Origin: Saccharothrix saharensis
GTDB lineage: Bacteria > Actinomycetota > Actinomycetes > Mycobacteriales > Pseudonocardiaceae
Assembly (NCBI RefSeq): GCF_006716745.1
Contig: NZ_VFPP01000001.1
Coordinates: 5,653,386 to 5,717,385 of the forward strand
Direction of reading: 5' to 3'
Length of the DNA: 64,000 nt
Positions 8,504 through 17,193 of the stretch are shown here, one piece after another. Numbering within the stretch: the first letter of the stretch is position 1; each line of letters begins with the position of its first letter. The notes beneath the pieces were generated by a model, which was not told the DNA's origin, did not search any database, and saw only the letters and a list, made by a program, of their open reading frames with translations. Position numbers and translations under genes: made by a program.

Positions 8504-9187
8504 GTGACACGCCCGCCCGTCGCCGCGCTTCTGACAGCTTGCGCAGCTGTCCTCATCACTATCGCGGGCCTGGTCATCGCCTGGTCACTGCGCCCTCCTC
8601 CGGCGTCCGACGCCGGCGCCGTGACGCCGCAGGACGAATTGCGCTGCGGTGTGACGGCGTGCCGTTCGGTGGTGAAGCAGGAGGTCGGTGTCGATTCAGT
8701 GGAATTGGTCGTCGGCGAGGGCGCGGGCCGGATCCGGACCAGCGGCGCTTCGGGGCCGAACATCTTCGAGTTGACCATCGCGTCTTCGGGGGCGCGGATC
8801 GACGCTTCGTCGTTGCAGTGCGTGGACGCCGCCGAGGTCGCGGTGTGCCTGGTGCGGGGCGAGGTCCGCGGCGAGGTGCTGGGGGAGGTGCTGGTGCGCC
8901 GGTCCGGGGCGTGGACGCGGGCGCAGGTGCCGTACGTGGCCAGCGGGGCGTACATGGCGCTGCACGACGTGAACAAGGACGCGGTCGCGGACGTGGTGGC
9001 CGTGCAGCGGGTGTGCCAGGCGGGGGTGGACTGCTCGCGCTGGTTCGCCCAGGTGTTCTCACCGGCTGGTGGTGGCGGCGAGCTGGGCTGCACGCCGGTG
9101 GTCCGCGCGCCGGAGTCGCTGCCCGGCTGGCCGACCGTCACCCCGGACCCGTCCGACCTGCGCCAATGCGGCCCGACCCCGTCCTGA
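8504..9187 (+). CDS. Membrane-anchored extracytoplasmic protein of unknown function
   Basis: About 227 aa from the GTG at 8504; further in-frame starts exist upstream (GTG 8486, ATG 8426), so the start is uncertain. A single hydrophobic segment near the N-terminus (LLTACAAVLITIAGLVIAW) is followed by a soluble region with seven Cys, including CGVTACRS and CQAGVDCS, suggesting disulfides outside the cell. The stretch YMALHDVNKDAVADVVAVQ resembles an FG-GAP/VCBS or calcium-loop-like segment. No family recognised. It is divergent from the carboxylase gene, and its TGA lies at the start of repeat cluster C. Confidence 0.6.
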   Translation: MTRPPVAALLTACAAVLITIAGLVIAWSLRPPPASDAGAVTPQDELRCGVTACRSVVKQEVGVDSVELVVGEGAGRIRTSGASGPNIFELTIASSGARIDASSLQCVDAAEVAVCLVRGEVRGEVLGEVLVRRSGAWTRAQVPYVASGAYMALHDVNKDAVADVVAVQRVCQAGVDCSRWFAQVFSPAGGGGELGCTPVVRAPESLPGWPTVTPDPSDLRQCGPTPS

Positions 9188-9303
9188 GCGTAGAACTCGG
9201 GGGTCCTGGACGTTCGACACTCGGGACCTGAGCGTTCGACTCTCGCGTGAGTCGAACGCTCAGGTCCCGAGAGTCCTACGTTCAGGACCCCCGAGTTCTC
9301 CGT
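9183..9303. repeat. 22-bp repeat family, cluster C: perfect 22-bp hairpin in a longer inverted repeat
   Basis: Between two convergent genes, TCGGGACCTGAGCGTTCGAC plus TC at 9221-9242 is perfectly complementary to 9249-9270, with a 6-base loop TCGCGT. The pairing continues with mismatches through flanking units on both sides (9186-9220 with 9271-9303), giving arms of about 60 bp. Both exact cores (9224-9240 reverse, 9251-9267 forward) are present. Position and fold suit a bidirectional terminator. Confidence 0.85.
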
Positions 9304-9308
9304 TCGCG

Positions 9309-10631
9309 TCAGGCGGGGACGGGGGTGGGGCGGGGGCCCGTGAGGAGCGGGGGCTCGCTCGGCGAGTTCAGGACCTCGTCGTCCAGCAGGCCCTCGGAGC
9401 GGGCGACCAGGACCGGGACGGTGATCTGGCCGGTCACGTTGGTGGCCGTGCGGACCATGTCCAGGATCGGGTCGATCGCGTAGACGACGGCGACACCGGT
9501 GGCGATGACCTCCGGCGGCATGTTCACCGCGCCCAGGGTCAGCGTCAGCATGGTGAACCAGCCGGTGGTGCCGGCGGTGGCCAGCGCGCCGAACACGGCG
9601 ACCGCGATGATCGCCACGTACTGCCACACGCCCAGCTGCACGCCGAACAGGTTCGCGATGAACACCGTGGCGATGGCCGGGTACACGGCCGCGCAACCGT
9701 CCATCTTCGTGGTCGTGCCCAGCGGCACGGCGAACGACGCGTAGTCGTCGTCCACGCCGAGGTTCGCGGCGGTCTGCCTGCTCAGCGGCAGCGTCGCGCC
9801 CGACGAACGGGACACGAACGCGAACTGGATGGCGGTCCACGCCTTGGCGAAGAACGTCACCGGCGACACCCGCCCGACGAACCGCAGCAGCAGCGGGTAG
9901 ACCACGAACAGCACCAGCAGCGACCCGCCGTACACCGACGCGATCAGCGAGAACAGCGGCCGCACGAACGAGTTGCCGTACGTCGCGAACGCGGTGCCGA
10001 TCAGGCCGAACACGCCGATCGGGGCCAGCAGCACGATCCAGCCGACGACCTTCTGGATCAGGTCGAACACCGACCGGGTCAGCGTGACGAACGGCTGCGC
10101 CTTCTCGCCCAGCGCGTACGCGGCGAAGCCGACCAGCACCGAGATGAACACGACCTGCAGCACCTCGCCCTCGGTGAAGGCGCTGAACAGGTTGGACGGG
10201 ATCAGTGTTTCCAGCAGGGTGCTCCACGAGCCCTGGTCACGGGCGGCGAGCTTCTCCACCGCCGCCGCGGACGGCTCGACCCGCACGCCCGAGCCCGGCT
10301 TGAAGACCAACGCGATGGCGAGGCCGATGAGCACGGCGATCAGGGAGGTGATGGCGAACCACAGCAGCGTCTTCCCGCCCAACCGGGCGGCGCGGTTCGT
10401 GCCGAGGCGGCGCAGGCTCGTGATGCCGACCACGATGGCGGTGAACACCAGGGGGATGACGGTGAACTGCAGGAGGCTGGTGAAGACGTCGCCGATGTGG
10501 CCCAGGGTGGTGGTCAGCCACGCCTGGTCGGCGCTCTTGGCGACGTACCCGGCCAGCGCGCCCAGGACCAGGGCGGCGAGCACGGTGATGCCGAACACCT
10601 TCGGCTTCGTATAACTGCGGACGAACGACAC
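9309..10631 (-). CDS. Dicarboxylate/amino-acid:cation symporter (SDF family)
   Basis: 440 aa with eight or more hydrophobic segments, beginning KVFGITVLAALVLGALAGYV. Family signatures are VIPLVFTAIVVGI in TM2, the SSGATLPLS hairpin (HP1 serine-rich tip) near residue 280, GTTTKMDGCAAVYPAIATVF (the NMDGT-like unwound TM7), and AIDPILDMVRTATNV in TM8, which binds substrate. These proteins use Na+ or H+ gradients to import C4-dicarboxylates, aspartate or glutamate. No linked two-component system of the DctBD type is present. It lies between the carboxylase and maf genes and ends 5 bp from repeat cluster C. Confidence 0.9.
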   Translation of the reverse strand: MSFVRSYTKPKVFGITVLAALVLGALAGYVAKSADQAWLTTTLGHIGDVFTSLLQFTVIPLVFTAIVVGITSLRRLGTNRAARLGGKTLLWFAITSLIAVLIGLAIALVFKPGSGVRVEPSAAAVEKLAARDQGSWSTLLETLIPSNLFSAFTEGEVLQVVFISVLVGFAAYALGEKAQPFVTLTRSVFDLIQKVVGWIVLLAPIGVFGLIGTAFATYGNSFVRPLFSLIASVYGGSLLVLFVVYPLLLRFVGRVSPVTFFAKAWTAIQFAFVSRSSGATLPLSRQTAANLGVDDDYASFAVPLGTTTKMDGCAAVYPAIATVFIANLFGVQLGVWQYVAIIAVAVFGALATAGTTGWFTMLTLTLGAVNMPPEVIATGVAVVYAIDPILDMVRTATNVTGQITVPVLVARSEGLLDDEVLNSPSEPPLLTGPRPTPVPA

Positions 10632-10809
10632 GACTGCTCCGGGTTGGGTGCGCAGGGGTGGACGACGGGGGCGGCGTCAGCCGCGACAGCCCGTGTTCGT
10701 CCTGCGCCCGAAGTCGATGTGACGGCGGCGCGTCAGCAGTTCACCCACAGCTCCCCCAACGCGAAAGCCCTTCGACGAGCTTCCCGGATCAGGGGAAATG
10801 TGACAACCG
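10632..10809. other. Intergenic region upstream of the symporter gene, no gene seen
   Basis: A 178-bp gap between the symporter start and the maf stop. It should hold the symporter promoter and any maf terminator. I see no convincing hairpin, promoter pair or small ORF with coding character. The segment nearest maf (about 10755-10810) is slightly less GC-rich. Confidence 0.4.
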
Positions 10810-11418
10810 CTACCAGATGTCGGACACCGGGACGTCCAGTTGGCGCAGCAGCTTCCGCGTGAGCGGCAGGCTGATGCCGATGACGCTGGACGGGTCGCCG
10901 TCGATGCCGTCCACGAACCAGCCGCCCAGGCCGTCGAGCGTGAACGCGCCGGCGACGTGCAGCGGCTCACCGGTGGCCAGGTACGCCTCCAGCTCCCCGT
11001 CGGTCGGCCGGCCGAACCGGACCAGCGTCGACTCGTGCCCGACGGCACGCGCCACGACCCGCCCGCCGCGCACCAGCAGCACGGCGTGCCCGGTCAGCAG
11101 GGCGCCGGTCGTGCCGGCCATCTTCTTCCACCGCTCGCGCGCCACCTCGACCGTGCCGGGCTTGCCGTGCACCTCGCCGTCGGCGGTGCGCAGCATCGAG
11201 TCGCAGCCGACCACCACCGCGTCCTCGTCCTCGTCCCGGGCGATCGCCTCGGCCTTCGCCGTCGCCAGGGCGGTGACCAGCTCCTCGGGCGTCGGGTCGG
11301 CGAGGGAGGCGGCCAGCGCGTCCTCGTCGACGCCGGAGACGCGGACGACGGGCTCGACCCCGGCGGCGCGCAGCACGGCCAGGCGAGCGGGGGACTGGGA
11401 GGCGAGGACGAAGCGCAC
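10810..11418 (-). CDS. maf: Maf-family nucleoside triphosphate pyrophosphatase
   Basis: About 202 aa from the GTG at 11418 (VRFVLASQSPARLAVLRAAG). ASQSPAR is the Maf phosphate/substrate loop. GCDSML with DGEVHGKPG and the later FTLDGLGGWFVDGIDGDPSSVIGI block are family signatures. Maf proteins hydrolyse non-canonical or modified NTPs to NMPs and have been linked to septum inhibition. In mycobacteria maf lies beside the acyl-CoA carboxylase genes, as here. An in-frame upstream extension to 11988 is open but is a shadow of the opposite-strand gene. Confidence 0.9.
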   Translation of the reverse strand: MRFVLASQSPARLAVLRAAGVEPVVRVSGVDEDALAASLADPTPEELVTALATAKAEAIARDEDEDAVVVGCDSMLRTADGEVHGKPGTVEVARERWKKMAGTTGALLTGHAVLLVRGGRVVARAVGHESTLVRFGRPTDGELEAYLATGEPLHVAGAFTLDGLGGWFVDGIDGDPSSVIGISLPLTRKLLRQLDVPVSDIW

Positions 11419-11572
11419 GGCGTGCAGCTTAGGGCGCGCGCCCGGGCGGGTGGCGGCCGGACGGGTGGCGGCCGGGCGTGCGCGCTTCGGGGCCGGTGCG
11501 CGGTCCCGAACCGGTAACGCCTGCTCACGGCGCTTCGGGACCCCGTCGTGCCGTCGTTGCGTAGAACTACCG

Positions 11573-12010
11573 ATGCGCGCTGTGACGGCGTTCGGCACCC
11601 TCGGGGTGGTGCAGCGTTTGGCTCTGGTGGTCCGCCGGATCGACCGGGGTCGGGGCCGGTACCGGTGGCTCTTGGTGGTGCCGGCCGTCCTGGTCCTGGT
11701 CCTGACGGCTCGGGTCGTGTCCACGGACCCGGTCGGGTACGGCGTGCCGTTCTGGCCGTTCGCGAACGGCAGCGACCGGGTCGAGTACCGGGTGATGGGC
11801 GAGGTGACGTCGATCGCGCGGACCCTGCCGCGGCTCGACGCGGTGCCGTCGGCGGTGGCGGCGGAGGGCGTCGAGGTGCTGGAGGCCCGGGTCGGCGTCG
11901 AGGCCGTGGTGATGCGGGTGCGGGTGCACGTCCCGGACGGCACGCGGTGCCGCGTGGTCTCCGTGCTCGTCGACGGCGTGCGCGTCAACTCCCGCCGCGT
12001 CGACTGCTGA
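11573..12010 (+). CDS. Small membrane-anchored protein, function unknown
   Basis: About 145 aa from the ATG at 11573. A basic N-terminus (RRIDRGRGRYR) precedes one transmembrane segment (WLLVVPAVLVLVLTARVV), then a soluble domain presumably outside the cell. That domain has two Cys near the C-terminus (TRCRV, VDC-stop) that could pair. I do not recognise a family. It is divergent from maf and convergent with accE, separated from accE by a very strong hairpin. Confidence 0.55.
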   Translation: MRAVTAFGTLGVVQRLALVVRRIDRGRGRYRWLLVVPAVLVLVLTARVVSTDPVGYGVPFWPFANGSDRVEYRVMGEVTSIARTLPRLDAVPSAVAAEGVEVLEARVGVEAVVMRVRVHVPDGTRCRVVSVLVDGVRVNSRRVDC

Positions 12011-12023
12011 GATCGGGCCGCGA

Positions 12024-12115
12024 GAGCGCGTCGGTCGTTCGCGTCCTCATTCCCCGGCGATCACGCTTGTCGATCGTCGGGGATCAGGGCGCGAACGACC
12101 GACTTCCAGGCGCTC
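12024..12115. terminator. Very long hairpin between convergent genes, bidirectional terminator
   Basis: Left arm 12030-12062 pairs with right arm 12072-12103 across a 9-base loop. The outer GTCGGTCGTTCGCG / CGCGAACGACCGAC block and inner GATC/CCCCG blocks are complementary with few mismatches. An additional GAGCGC (12024-12029) / GCGCTC (12110-12115) closes the base. It lies between the 11573-12010 gene and accE, so it can end transcription from both sides. It is unrelated in sequence to the 22-bp repeat family. Confidence 0.75.
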
Positions 12116-12144
12116 GGGCCCGCCGTCCGCGGAGCAGCGGCGAT

Positions 12145-12357
12145 TCAGTGCGGCAGGGCGGAGGACCGCCAGGCACCGGGGCCGTGCGGGAGCGGGCGCC
12201 GGACCTGCCTGGACTTGTCCGACCACGCGGAACGGCGCGGTTCGTCCGCGGTGGGGCCGCCGGCCGAGGCGAGGCCGACCACGACCGCCGTCACGGCGGC
12301 CAACTCGACGTCGTCCGGGTTGCCGCGCACCACCCGGAGGTGCGGTGCCGCGCTCAC
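12145..12357 (-). CDS. accE: Acyl-CoA carboxylase epsilon subunit
   Basis: 70 aa. The N-terminus ([20 protein letters not shown]) is the hallmark of the actinobacterial AccE family (PF13822 type). These small proteins bridge and stabilise the alpha-beta acyl-CoA carboxylase complex. The C-terminal half, with W and R/P-rich [13 protein letters not shown], is also typical. Its start overlaps the stop of the beta chain by 4 bp, so stoichiometric translation is expected. Confidence 0.85.
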   Translation of the reverse strand: MSAAPHLRVVRGNPDDVELAAVTAVVVGLASAGGPTADEPRRSAWSDKSRQVRRPLPHGPGAWRSSALPH

Positions 12358-13985
12358 AGCGGGATGTTCCCGTGCTTCTTGGGCGGCAGCGCCTCGCGCT
12401 TGTCGCGCAGCATCGCCAACGCCCTGGCGACGTGCGATCGCGTGAAAGAGGGAGGGATCACACTGTCAACATAGCCGCGTTCGGCCGCCACGTAAGGGTT
12501 GCAGAGGGTGTCTTCGTACTCTTGCTGCAAACGGGCCCGAAGCGCGTCGACGTCCTCGCCCGAAGCGACGGCGTTGGCCAACGCCTTGCGGTGCACGATG
12601 TTCGCCGCGCCCTGTGCGCCCATGACCGCGATCTGCGCCGTCGGCCACGCCAGGTTGATGTCCGCGCCCAGGTGCTTGGACCCCATCACGTCGTACGCGC
12701 CGCCGTAGGCCTTGCGGGTGATCACGGTGACCAGCGGCACGGTCGCCTCGGCGTAGGCGTAGATCAGCTTCGCGCCGCGCCGGATGATGCCGTTCCACTC
12801 CTGGTCGGTGCCGGGCAGGAAGCCGGGCACGTCCACGAACGTCAGCACCGGGATGTTGAAGGCGTCGCAGGTCCGCACGAACCGCGCCGCCTTCTCCGAG
12901 GCGTCGATGTCCAGGCAGCCCGCGAACTGGGTGGGCTGGTTGGCCACCACGCCGACCGAGTGGCCGTCCACCCGGCCGAAGCCGACCAGGATGTTCGGCG
13001 CGAACAGCGGCTGGACCTCCAGGAACTCGCCCTCGTCGAGCACGCGGGTGATGACCTCGTGCATGTCGTAGGGCTGGTTCGCCGAGTCCGGGATGAGGGT
13101 GTCGAGCTCGCGGTCGGAGTCGGTGACCGAGTCCTCGACCGAGCCGTGCACCACGTCGTCCGGCGCGTCGAAGACCGGCGGCTCGGACATGTTGTTGGCG
13201 GGCAGGTAGGACAGCAGCTCCTTGACGTAGGCGATGGCGTCCTCCTCGTTGTCGCCGAGGTAGTGCGCGTTGCCCGACTTGGTGTTGTGCGTGCGCCCGC
13301 CGCCCAGCTCCTCGAAGCCGACGTCCTCGCCGGTGACGGTCTTGATCACGTCCGGGCCGGTGATGAACATGTGCGAGGTCTGGTCGACCATGACGACGAA
13401 GTCGGTCAGCGCGGGCGAGTAGACGTGGCCGCCCGCGTTCGCGCCCATGATCAGCGAGATCTGCGGCACGACGCCGGACGCGGCCACGTTGCGGCGGAAG
13501 ATCTCGCCGTAGAGGCCGAGCGAGACGACGCCTTCCTGGATGCGCGCGCCGCCGCCCTCGTTGATGCCGACGATCGGCCGGCCGGTCTTGATCGCCAGGT
13601 CCATGACCTTGACGATCTTCTCGCCGTAGACCTCGCCGAGGGACCCGCCGAACACGGTGACGTCCTGGCTGAACACGCACACCGGGCGGCCGTCGACGGT
13701 GCCGTAGCCGGTCACCACGCCGTCGCCGTAGGGCCGGTTGCGCTCCTGCCCGAAGTTGGTCGAGCGGTGGCGCGCCAACTCGTCCAGCTCGACGAACGAG
13801 CCGGGGTCGAGCAGCATCTCGATGCGCTCGCGGGCGGTCTTCTTGCCCTTGGCGTGCTGCTTCTCCACCATGCGCGCCGAGCCGGCGTGCACGGCCTCCT
13901 CGTTGCGCCGGTACAGGTCGGCCAGCTTCCCGGCCGTGGTGTGGACGTCCGGCTCCTCGCCGATGGGGGCGGTCGCACTGCTCAT
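12354..13985 (-). CDS. accD: Acyl-CoA (propionyl-/acetyl-CoA) carboxylase beta chain
   Basis: About 543 aa from the ATG at 13985 ([20 protein letters not shown]). The carboxyltransferase fold is shown by [20 protein letters not shown] (first oxyanion Gly-Gly region) and the second-half glycine motif [17 protein letters not shown], which bind acyl-CoA and carboxybiotin. It transfers CO2 from biotin on the alpha chain to acetyl- or propionyl-CoA for fatty-acid and multimethyl-branched lipid synthesis. Closest in layout to mycobacterial AccD5. It is divergent from birA across about 176 bp and translationally coupled to accE. Confidence 0.93.
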   Translation of the reverse strand: MSSATAPIGEEPDVHTTAGKLADLYRRNEEAVHAGSARMVEKQHAKGKKTARERIEMLLDPGSFVELDELARHRSTNFGQERNRPYGDGVVTGYGTVDGRPVCVFSQDVTVFGGSLGEVYGEKIVKVMDLAIKTGRPIVGINEGGGARIQEGVVSLGLYGEIFRRNVAASGVVPQISLIMGANAGGHVYSPALTDFVVMVDQTSHMFITGPDVIKTVTGEDVGFEELGGGRTHNTKSGNAHYLGDNEEDAIAYVKELLSYLPANNMSEPPVFDAPDDVVHGSVEDSVTDSDRELDTLIPDSANQPYDMHEVITRVLDEGEFLEVQPLFAPNILVGFGRVDGHSVGVVANQPTQFAGCLDIDASEKAARFVRTCDAFNIPVLTFVDVPGFLPGTDQEWNGIIRRGAKLIYAYAEATVPLVTVITRKAYGGAYDVMGSKHLGADINLAWPTAQIAVMGAQGAANIVHRKALANAVASGEDVDALRARLQQEYEDTLCNPYVAAERGYVDSVIPPSFTRSHVARALAMLRDKREALPPKKHGNIPL

Positions 13986-14161
13986 AGCGCGGCAGCTTAA
14001 CCAGACCGCCACGACCCGGTCGGGGGTAGTAGTCCAGGTCACTGGACGAGGAGTTGACCTCCAGCGCGGTGGAGGTTGCAGGCTTGATCACGGCGATCCG
14101 CCCCACCATCCACACCGCTCCGACACAGCGGGTGGGGCGGGTCGCTTCTACCCTTCGAGCC

Positions 14162-14950
14162 GTGACCCTGGATGCCGCCGCCCTCCGCTCCGCCCTCTCC
14201 GGCCGCTACGCCACCGTCGACGTGGTCGCCGAGACCGGCTCCACGAACGCCGACCTGCGTGCCGCGGCGAGCCGGGGCGCGCACGACCGGACCGTGCTCG
14301 TCGCCGAACGGCAGACCGCGGGCCAGGGGCGGCGCGGCCGGGGCTGGACGTCGCCCGCCGGGGGTGTCTACCTGAGCGTGCTGTTCCGCCCGACGGGCGT
14401 GCCGCCGGCCCGGTTGCCGTGGTTGACGCTGCTCGCCGGCGTGGCCCTGGTCCGCACGGCGCGCGGCGTCGGCGTCGAGGCGTCCTTGAAGTGGCCGAAC
14501 GACCTGCTCGTCGGTGACGCCAAGGCGGCGGGCGTGCTGGCCGAGATCATCGCGGGCGAGGGGCACGCCGTGGTGCTGGGCATCGGGCTCAACGTGGCGG
14601 AGCTGCCCGCCGACGTCGAGCCCGGCGCGGGCGGCCTCGTGCCGACCAGCCTGGAGGACCACGCCGGTCCGCTGGACCGCACCGAGGTGGCGGTCGCGCT
14701 GCTGCGCGAGCTGGCCGCGCTGGAGGAGCAGTGGCGGCGGGCGGGCGGCGACGAGCCGTCGTTGCGCGAGGAGTACCGCCGGCACTGCGTGACGCTCGGC
14801 CGCCCGGTGCGGGTCGAGCTGGCCCGGGGTGAGGCGCTGCTCGGCACGGCCACCTACCTGGAGACCGACGGCACCCTGGTGGTGCGCGACGACGCGGGCG
14901 CCGACCACTCCGTTTCCGCCGGGGACGTGGTGCACCTGCGGGTACGGTGA
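14162..14950 (+). CDS. birA: Biotin--[acetyl-CoA-carboxylase] ligase
   Basis: About 262 aa from the GTG at 14162. Catalytic landmarks are ETGSTNADLR (biotin/ATP strand), QTAGQGRRGRGWTSPAGG (the GRGRRG-type adenylate loop) and LKWPNDLLVGDAKAAGVL (KWPND biotin-binding motif with the catalytic Lys), followed by the C-terminal SH3-like BPL_C region. There is no N-terminal helix-turn-helix, so this is the non-regulatory, monofunctional class. It biotinylates the Lys in EAMKME of the alpha chain encoded at 6607-8385. It is divergent from accD, a functional pairing also seen in mycobacteria. Confidence 0.93.
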   Translation: MTLDAAALRSALSGRYATVDVVAETGSTNADLRAAASRGAHDRTVLVAERQTAGQGRRGRGWTSPAGGVYLSVLFRPTGVPPARLPWLTLLAGVALVRTARGVGVEASLKWPNDLLVGDAKAAGVLAEIIAGEGHAVVLGIGLNVAELPADVEPGAGGLVPTSLEDHAGPLDRTEVAVALLRELAALEEQWRRAGGDEPSLREEYRRHCVTLGRPVRVELARGEALLGTATYLETDGTLVVRDDAGADHSVSAGDVVHLRVR

Positions 14951-14998
14951 GGCTCGAGCCGCACGTGGAGGCGAGCCGAGCCACCGAAGGGGACCGTC

Positions 14999-15529
14999 GT
15001 GGCCTACCCGGACGACCTGCTCAGCACCGGCGAGCACGTCGTGATCCACCAGCACCCGCACTGGAAGACGCTGGTCGTCCCGGTGCTCGTGCTCGTCGTC
15101 GCGGTCGGCGGTGGCGGCTACCTCGCGGTGCGGGCGGCGGAGCTGAGCTGGGCGTCGGTCGCGTGGGCGGTGCTCGCCGCGGTGGTGCTGGTGCTGGTCG
15201 CGTGGCTGGCGTTGGCGCCGGTGGTCCGCTGGCGCACCACGCACTTCATCATCACCACCGAGCGCGTGATGTACCGGATCGGCGTCGTCAGGCGGACCGG
15301 CTTGGACATCCCGCTCGGCCGCATCGACAGCGTCCGCTTCGAGCACTCCCTGCTGGACCGGGTGCTCGGCTGCGGCACGCTGATCATCGAGTCGGCGTCC
15401 GACGAGCCGTTGGAGTTCGACGACATCGGGCGGGTGGAGCAGGTGCACTCGATGCTGTACCGGGAGATCAACGACAACCCGGCCGACGACCACCGGCCGG
15501 AGGACAGGGTCGCAGATGGGCGCGCGTGA
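14999..15529 (+). CDS. Bacterial PH-domain (bPH2/DUF304) membrane protein
   Basis: 176 aa, GTG start. Two transmembrane helices (LVVPVLVLVVAVGGGGYLAV and VAWAVLAAVVLVLVAWLALA) precede a bacterial PH-like domain. That domain has the diagnostic TTHFIITTERVMYRIGVVRR, DIPLGRIDSVRFEHSLLDRV and GCGTLIIESA. These proteins are membrane-associated with unknown ligands. In mycobacteria the gene next to birA has the same architecture, supporting a conserved neighbourhood. The 3' end overlaps the HMG-CoA lyase gene by 14 bp. Confidence 0.85.
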   Translation: MAYPDDLLSTGEHVVIHQHPHWKTLVVPVLVLVVAVGGGGYLAVRAAELSWASVAWAVLAAVVLVLVAWLALAPVVRWRTTHFIITTERVMYRIGVVRRTGLDIPLGRIDSVRFEHSLLDRVLGCGTLIIESASDEPLEFDDIGRVEQVHSMLYREINDNPADDHRPEDRVADGRA

Positions 15530-16445
15530 AGTCGGCCTGCCGGACACGGTGGGCGCGGGAGGTCTGCCGGACCGCGTGACGATCTGGGAGGTCGGACCGC
15601 GGGACGGGTTGCAGAACGAGTCGGAGGTCGTGCCGGTCGGCACGAAGCTCGAGTTCCTGGACCGGCTGGCCGACGCGGGCGGCACGGTGCTGGAGGCCAC
15701 GAGCTTCGTGCACCCCGAGTGGGTGCCGCAGTTGGCCGACGCCGAGGAGCTGCTGGCCGGCCTGGTGCGGCGGCCCGGCGTGAGCTACCCGGTGCTGGTG
15801 CCCAACGAGCGCGGGCTGGACCGGGCGCTGCGGGCGGGCGTCGAGCACGTCGCCATCTTCGCCAGCGCCACCGAGACCTTCGCCCGGCGCAACCTGAACC
15901 GGTCGCTGGACGAGCAGTTCGCCATGTTCGACCCGGTCGTGGCCAAGGCCAAGGCCGAGGGGCTGGCGGTGCGCGGGTACGTGTCGATGTGCTTCGGCGA
16001 CCCGTGGGAGGGCGCGGTGCCGCGCGAGCAGGTCGTCGGCGTCGGCAAGCGGCTGCTGGACATGGGCTGCGACCAGTTGTCGCTCGGCGACACGATCGGT
16101 GTGGCCACGCCGGGTCAGGTGACCGCGCTGCTGGCCGGGTTCGACGGCGTGGACCGGCTCGCCGTGCACTTCCACGACACGTACGGGCAGGCGTTGGCGA
16201 ACACGTTGGCCGCGATGCAGTCGGGCGTGCGCACGATCGACTCGTCGGCGGGCGGGCTGGGCGGCTGCCCGTACGCGGAGTCCGCGACGGGCAACCTGGC
16301 CACCGAGGACCTGGTGTGGATGCTGGACGGGCTGGGCGTCGAGCACGGCGTCGACCTGGACAAGCTCGCCGACACCAGCGCGTGGATGGCGCAGCGGCTG
16401 GGCCGGCCGAGCCCGTCGCGGGTGGTCCGGGCGCTGCGGGGGTAG
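15516..16445 (+). CDS. mvaB: Hydroxymethylglutaryl-CoA lyase
   Basis: 309 aa HMGL-like TIM barrel. GPRDGLQNE holds the first metal-ligand Asp and catalytic residues. The late FHDTYGQALAN supplies the His ligands. GGLGGCPYAESATGN is the family signature with the catalytic Cys. The enzyme cleaves HMG-CoA to acetoacetate and acetyl-CoA in leucine catabolism. No other leucine-degradation genes are adjacent, though an acyl-CoA carboxylase and acyl-CoA dehydrogenase occur elsewhere in the window. The ATG at 15516 lies within the end of the preceding gene. Confidence 0.92.
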   Translation: MGAREVGLPDTVGAGGLPDRVTIWEVGPRDGLQNESEVVPVGTKLEFLDRLADAGGTVLEATSFVHPEWVPQLADAEELLAGLVRRPGVSYPVLVPNERGLDRALRAGVEHVAIFASATETFARRNLNRSLDEQFAMFDPVVAKAKAEGLAVRGYVSMCFGDPWEGAVPREQVVGVGKRLLDMGCDQLSLGDTIGVATPGQVTALLAGFDGVDRLAVHFHDTYGQALANTLAAMQSGVRTIDSSAGGLGGCPYAESATGNLATEDLVWMLDGLGVEHGVDLDKLADTSAWMAQRLGRPSPSRVVRALRG

Positions 16446-16461
16446 CGGTGCGGGCGGACCT

Positions 16462-17193
16462 GTGCCGCGGCACGCCGGTGGGGCACCGGGTGCTCGTGCG
16501 GCCCGCGCCGTGATCGAGCGGCACCCCGGCGTCCTGGTGTGGCGGTTGCCGGAACCCCTGCTGGCGATCTCGTCCGGTCCGCACGGCGGCGGCCTCGGGG
16601 TCCGGCACTGGGCGCTGAACGCCACCGTGCCCAAGGACTACGCGCGCACCGACCCGGGCGTGCACGTCGCCGAGATCGCGGCGGACCTCGGGTTGCGCGG
16701 GCCCGGCACCGGGCTGCTCACCGCCGTGGACGTGCGGGACGTGGTGGTGGAGACCGACGGCGGCGTGCGGTCGTGGGTGACGACCGGGATCGGCGCGCAC
16801 CCGACGTGGGCCGCCGGGCCGCCCGCCGAGTGGCTGCCCGAAGTGGGCACGATCAACGCGGTGTGCGTGCTGCCGGTGCGGTTGGCGGACGCGGCCTTGG
16901 TCAACGCGGTGGCGACGGTCGCGGAGGCCAAGGCGCAGGCGCTGGGCGAGGCGGGCGTGCCGGGCACCGGGACGGTCACCGACGCGGTCGTGCTGCTGTG
17001 CCCAGCGGACGGTCCGGTCGAGCCGTACGGCGGGCCGCGGTCGGTGATCGGGTCGGCGTTGGCCCGAACGGTGCACCGCGCCGTGCACACCGGGATTTCC
17101 CTGGAACGGGCGGGAACCGGCACCGGGGTCGTAACGTCCAACGCGCGACCGACGACCATGCCCGGCGACGGCGATGACCGGAGGTGGCCGTGA
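16462..17193 (+). CDS. cbiZ: Adenosylcobinamide amidohydrolase (CbiZ family)
   Basis: About 243 aa from the GTG at 16462; a shorter start at GTG 16510 (VIERHPGVLVWRLPE) is equally possible. Family features are ISSGPHGGGLGVRHWALNATVP near the N-terminus, GLLTAVDVRDVVVETDGGV and GTINAVCVLP. CbiZ removes the aminopropanol side chain of adenosylcobinamide to give adenosylcobyric acid, letting cells salvage incomplete corrinoids. No cobalamin transport or synthesis genes are in the window and no cobalamin riboswitch is visible. The stop overlaps the GTG of the YbaB-like gene (GTGA), so it may be co-transcribed with the toxin operon that follows. Confidence 0.8.
   Translation: MPRHAGGAPGARAARAVIERHPGVLVWRLPEPLLAISSGPHGGGLGVRHWALNATVPKDYARTDPGVHVAEIAADLGLRGPGTGLLTAVDVRDVVVETDGGVRSWVTTGIGAHPTWAAGPPAEWLPEVGTINAVCVLPVRLADAALVNAVATVAEAKAQALGEAGVPGTGTVTDAVVLLCPADGPVEPYGGPRSVIGSALARTVHRAVHTGISLERAGTGTGVVTSNARPTTMPGDGDDRRWP

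Noticed and set aside
15118..17088. A 656-codon minus-strand frame opposite the PH-domain, HMG-CoA lyase and cbiZ genes
   Set aside because: Low-complexity Arg/Pro/Ala product with no family match; three real genes occupy the plus strand.
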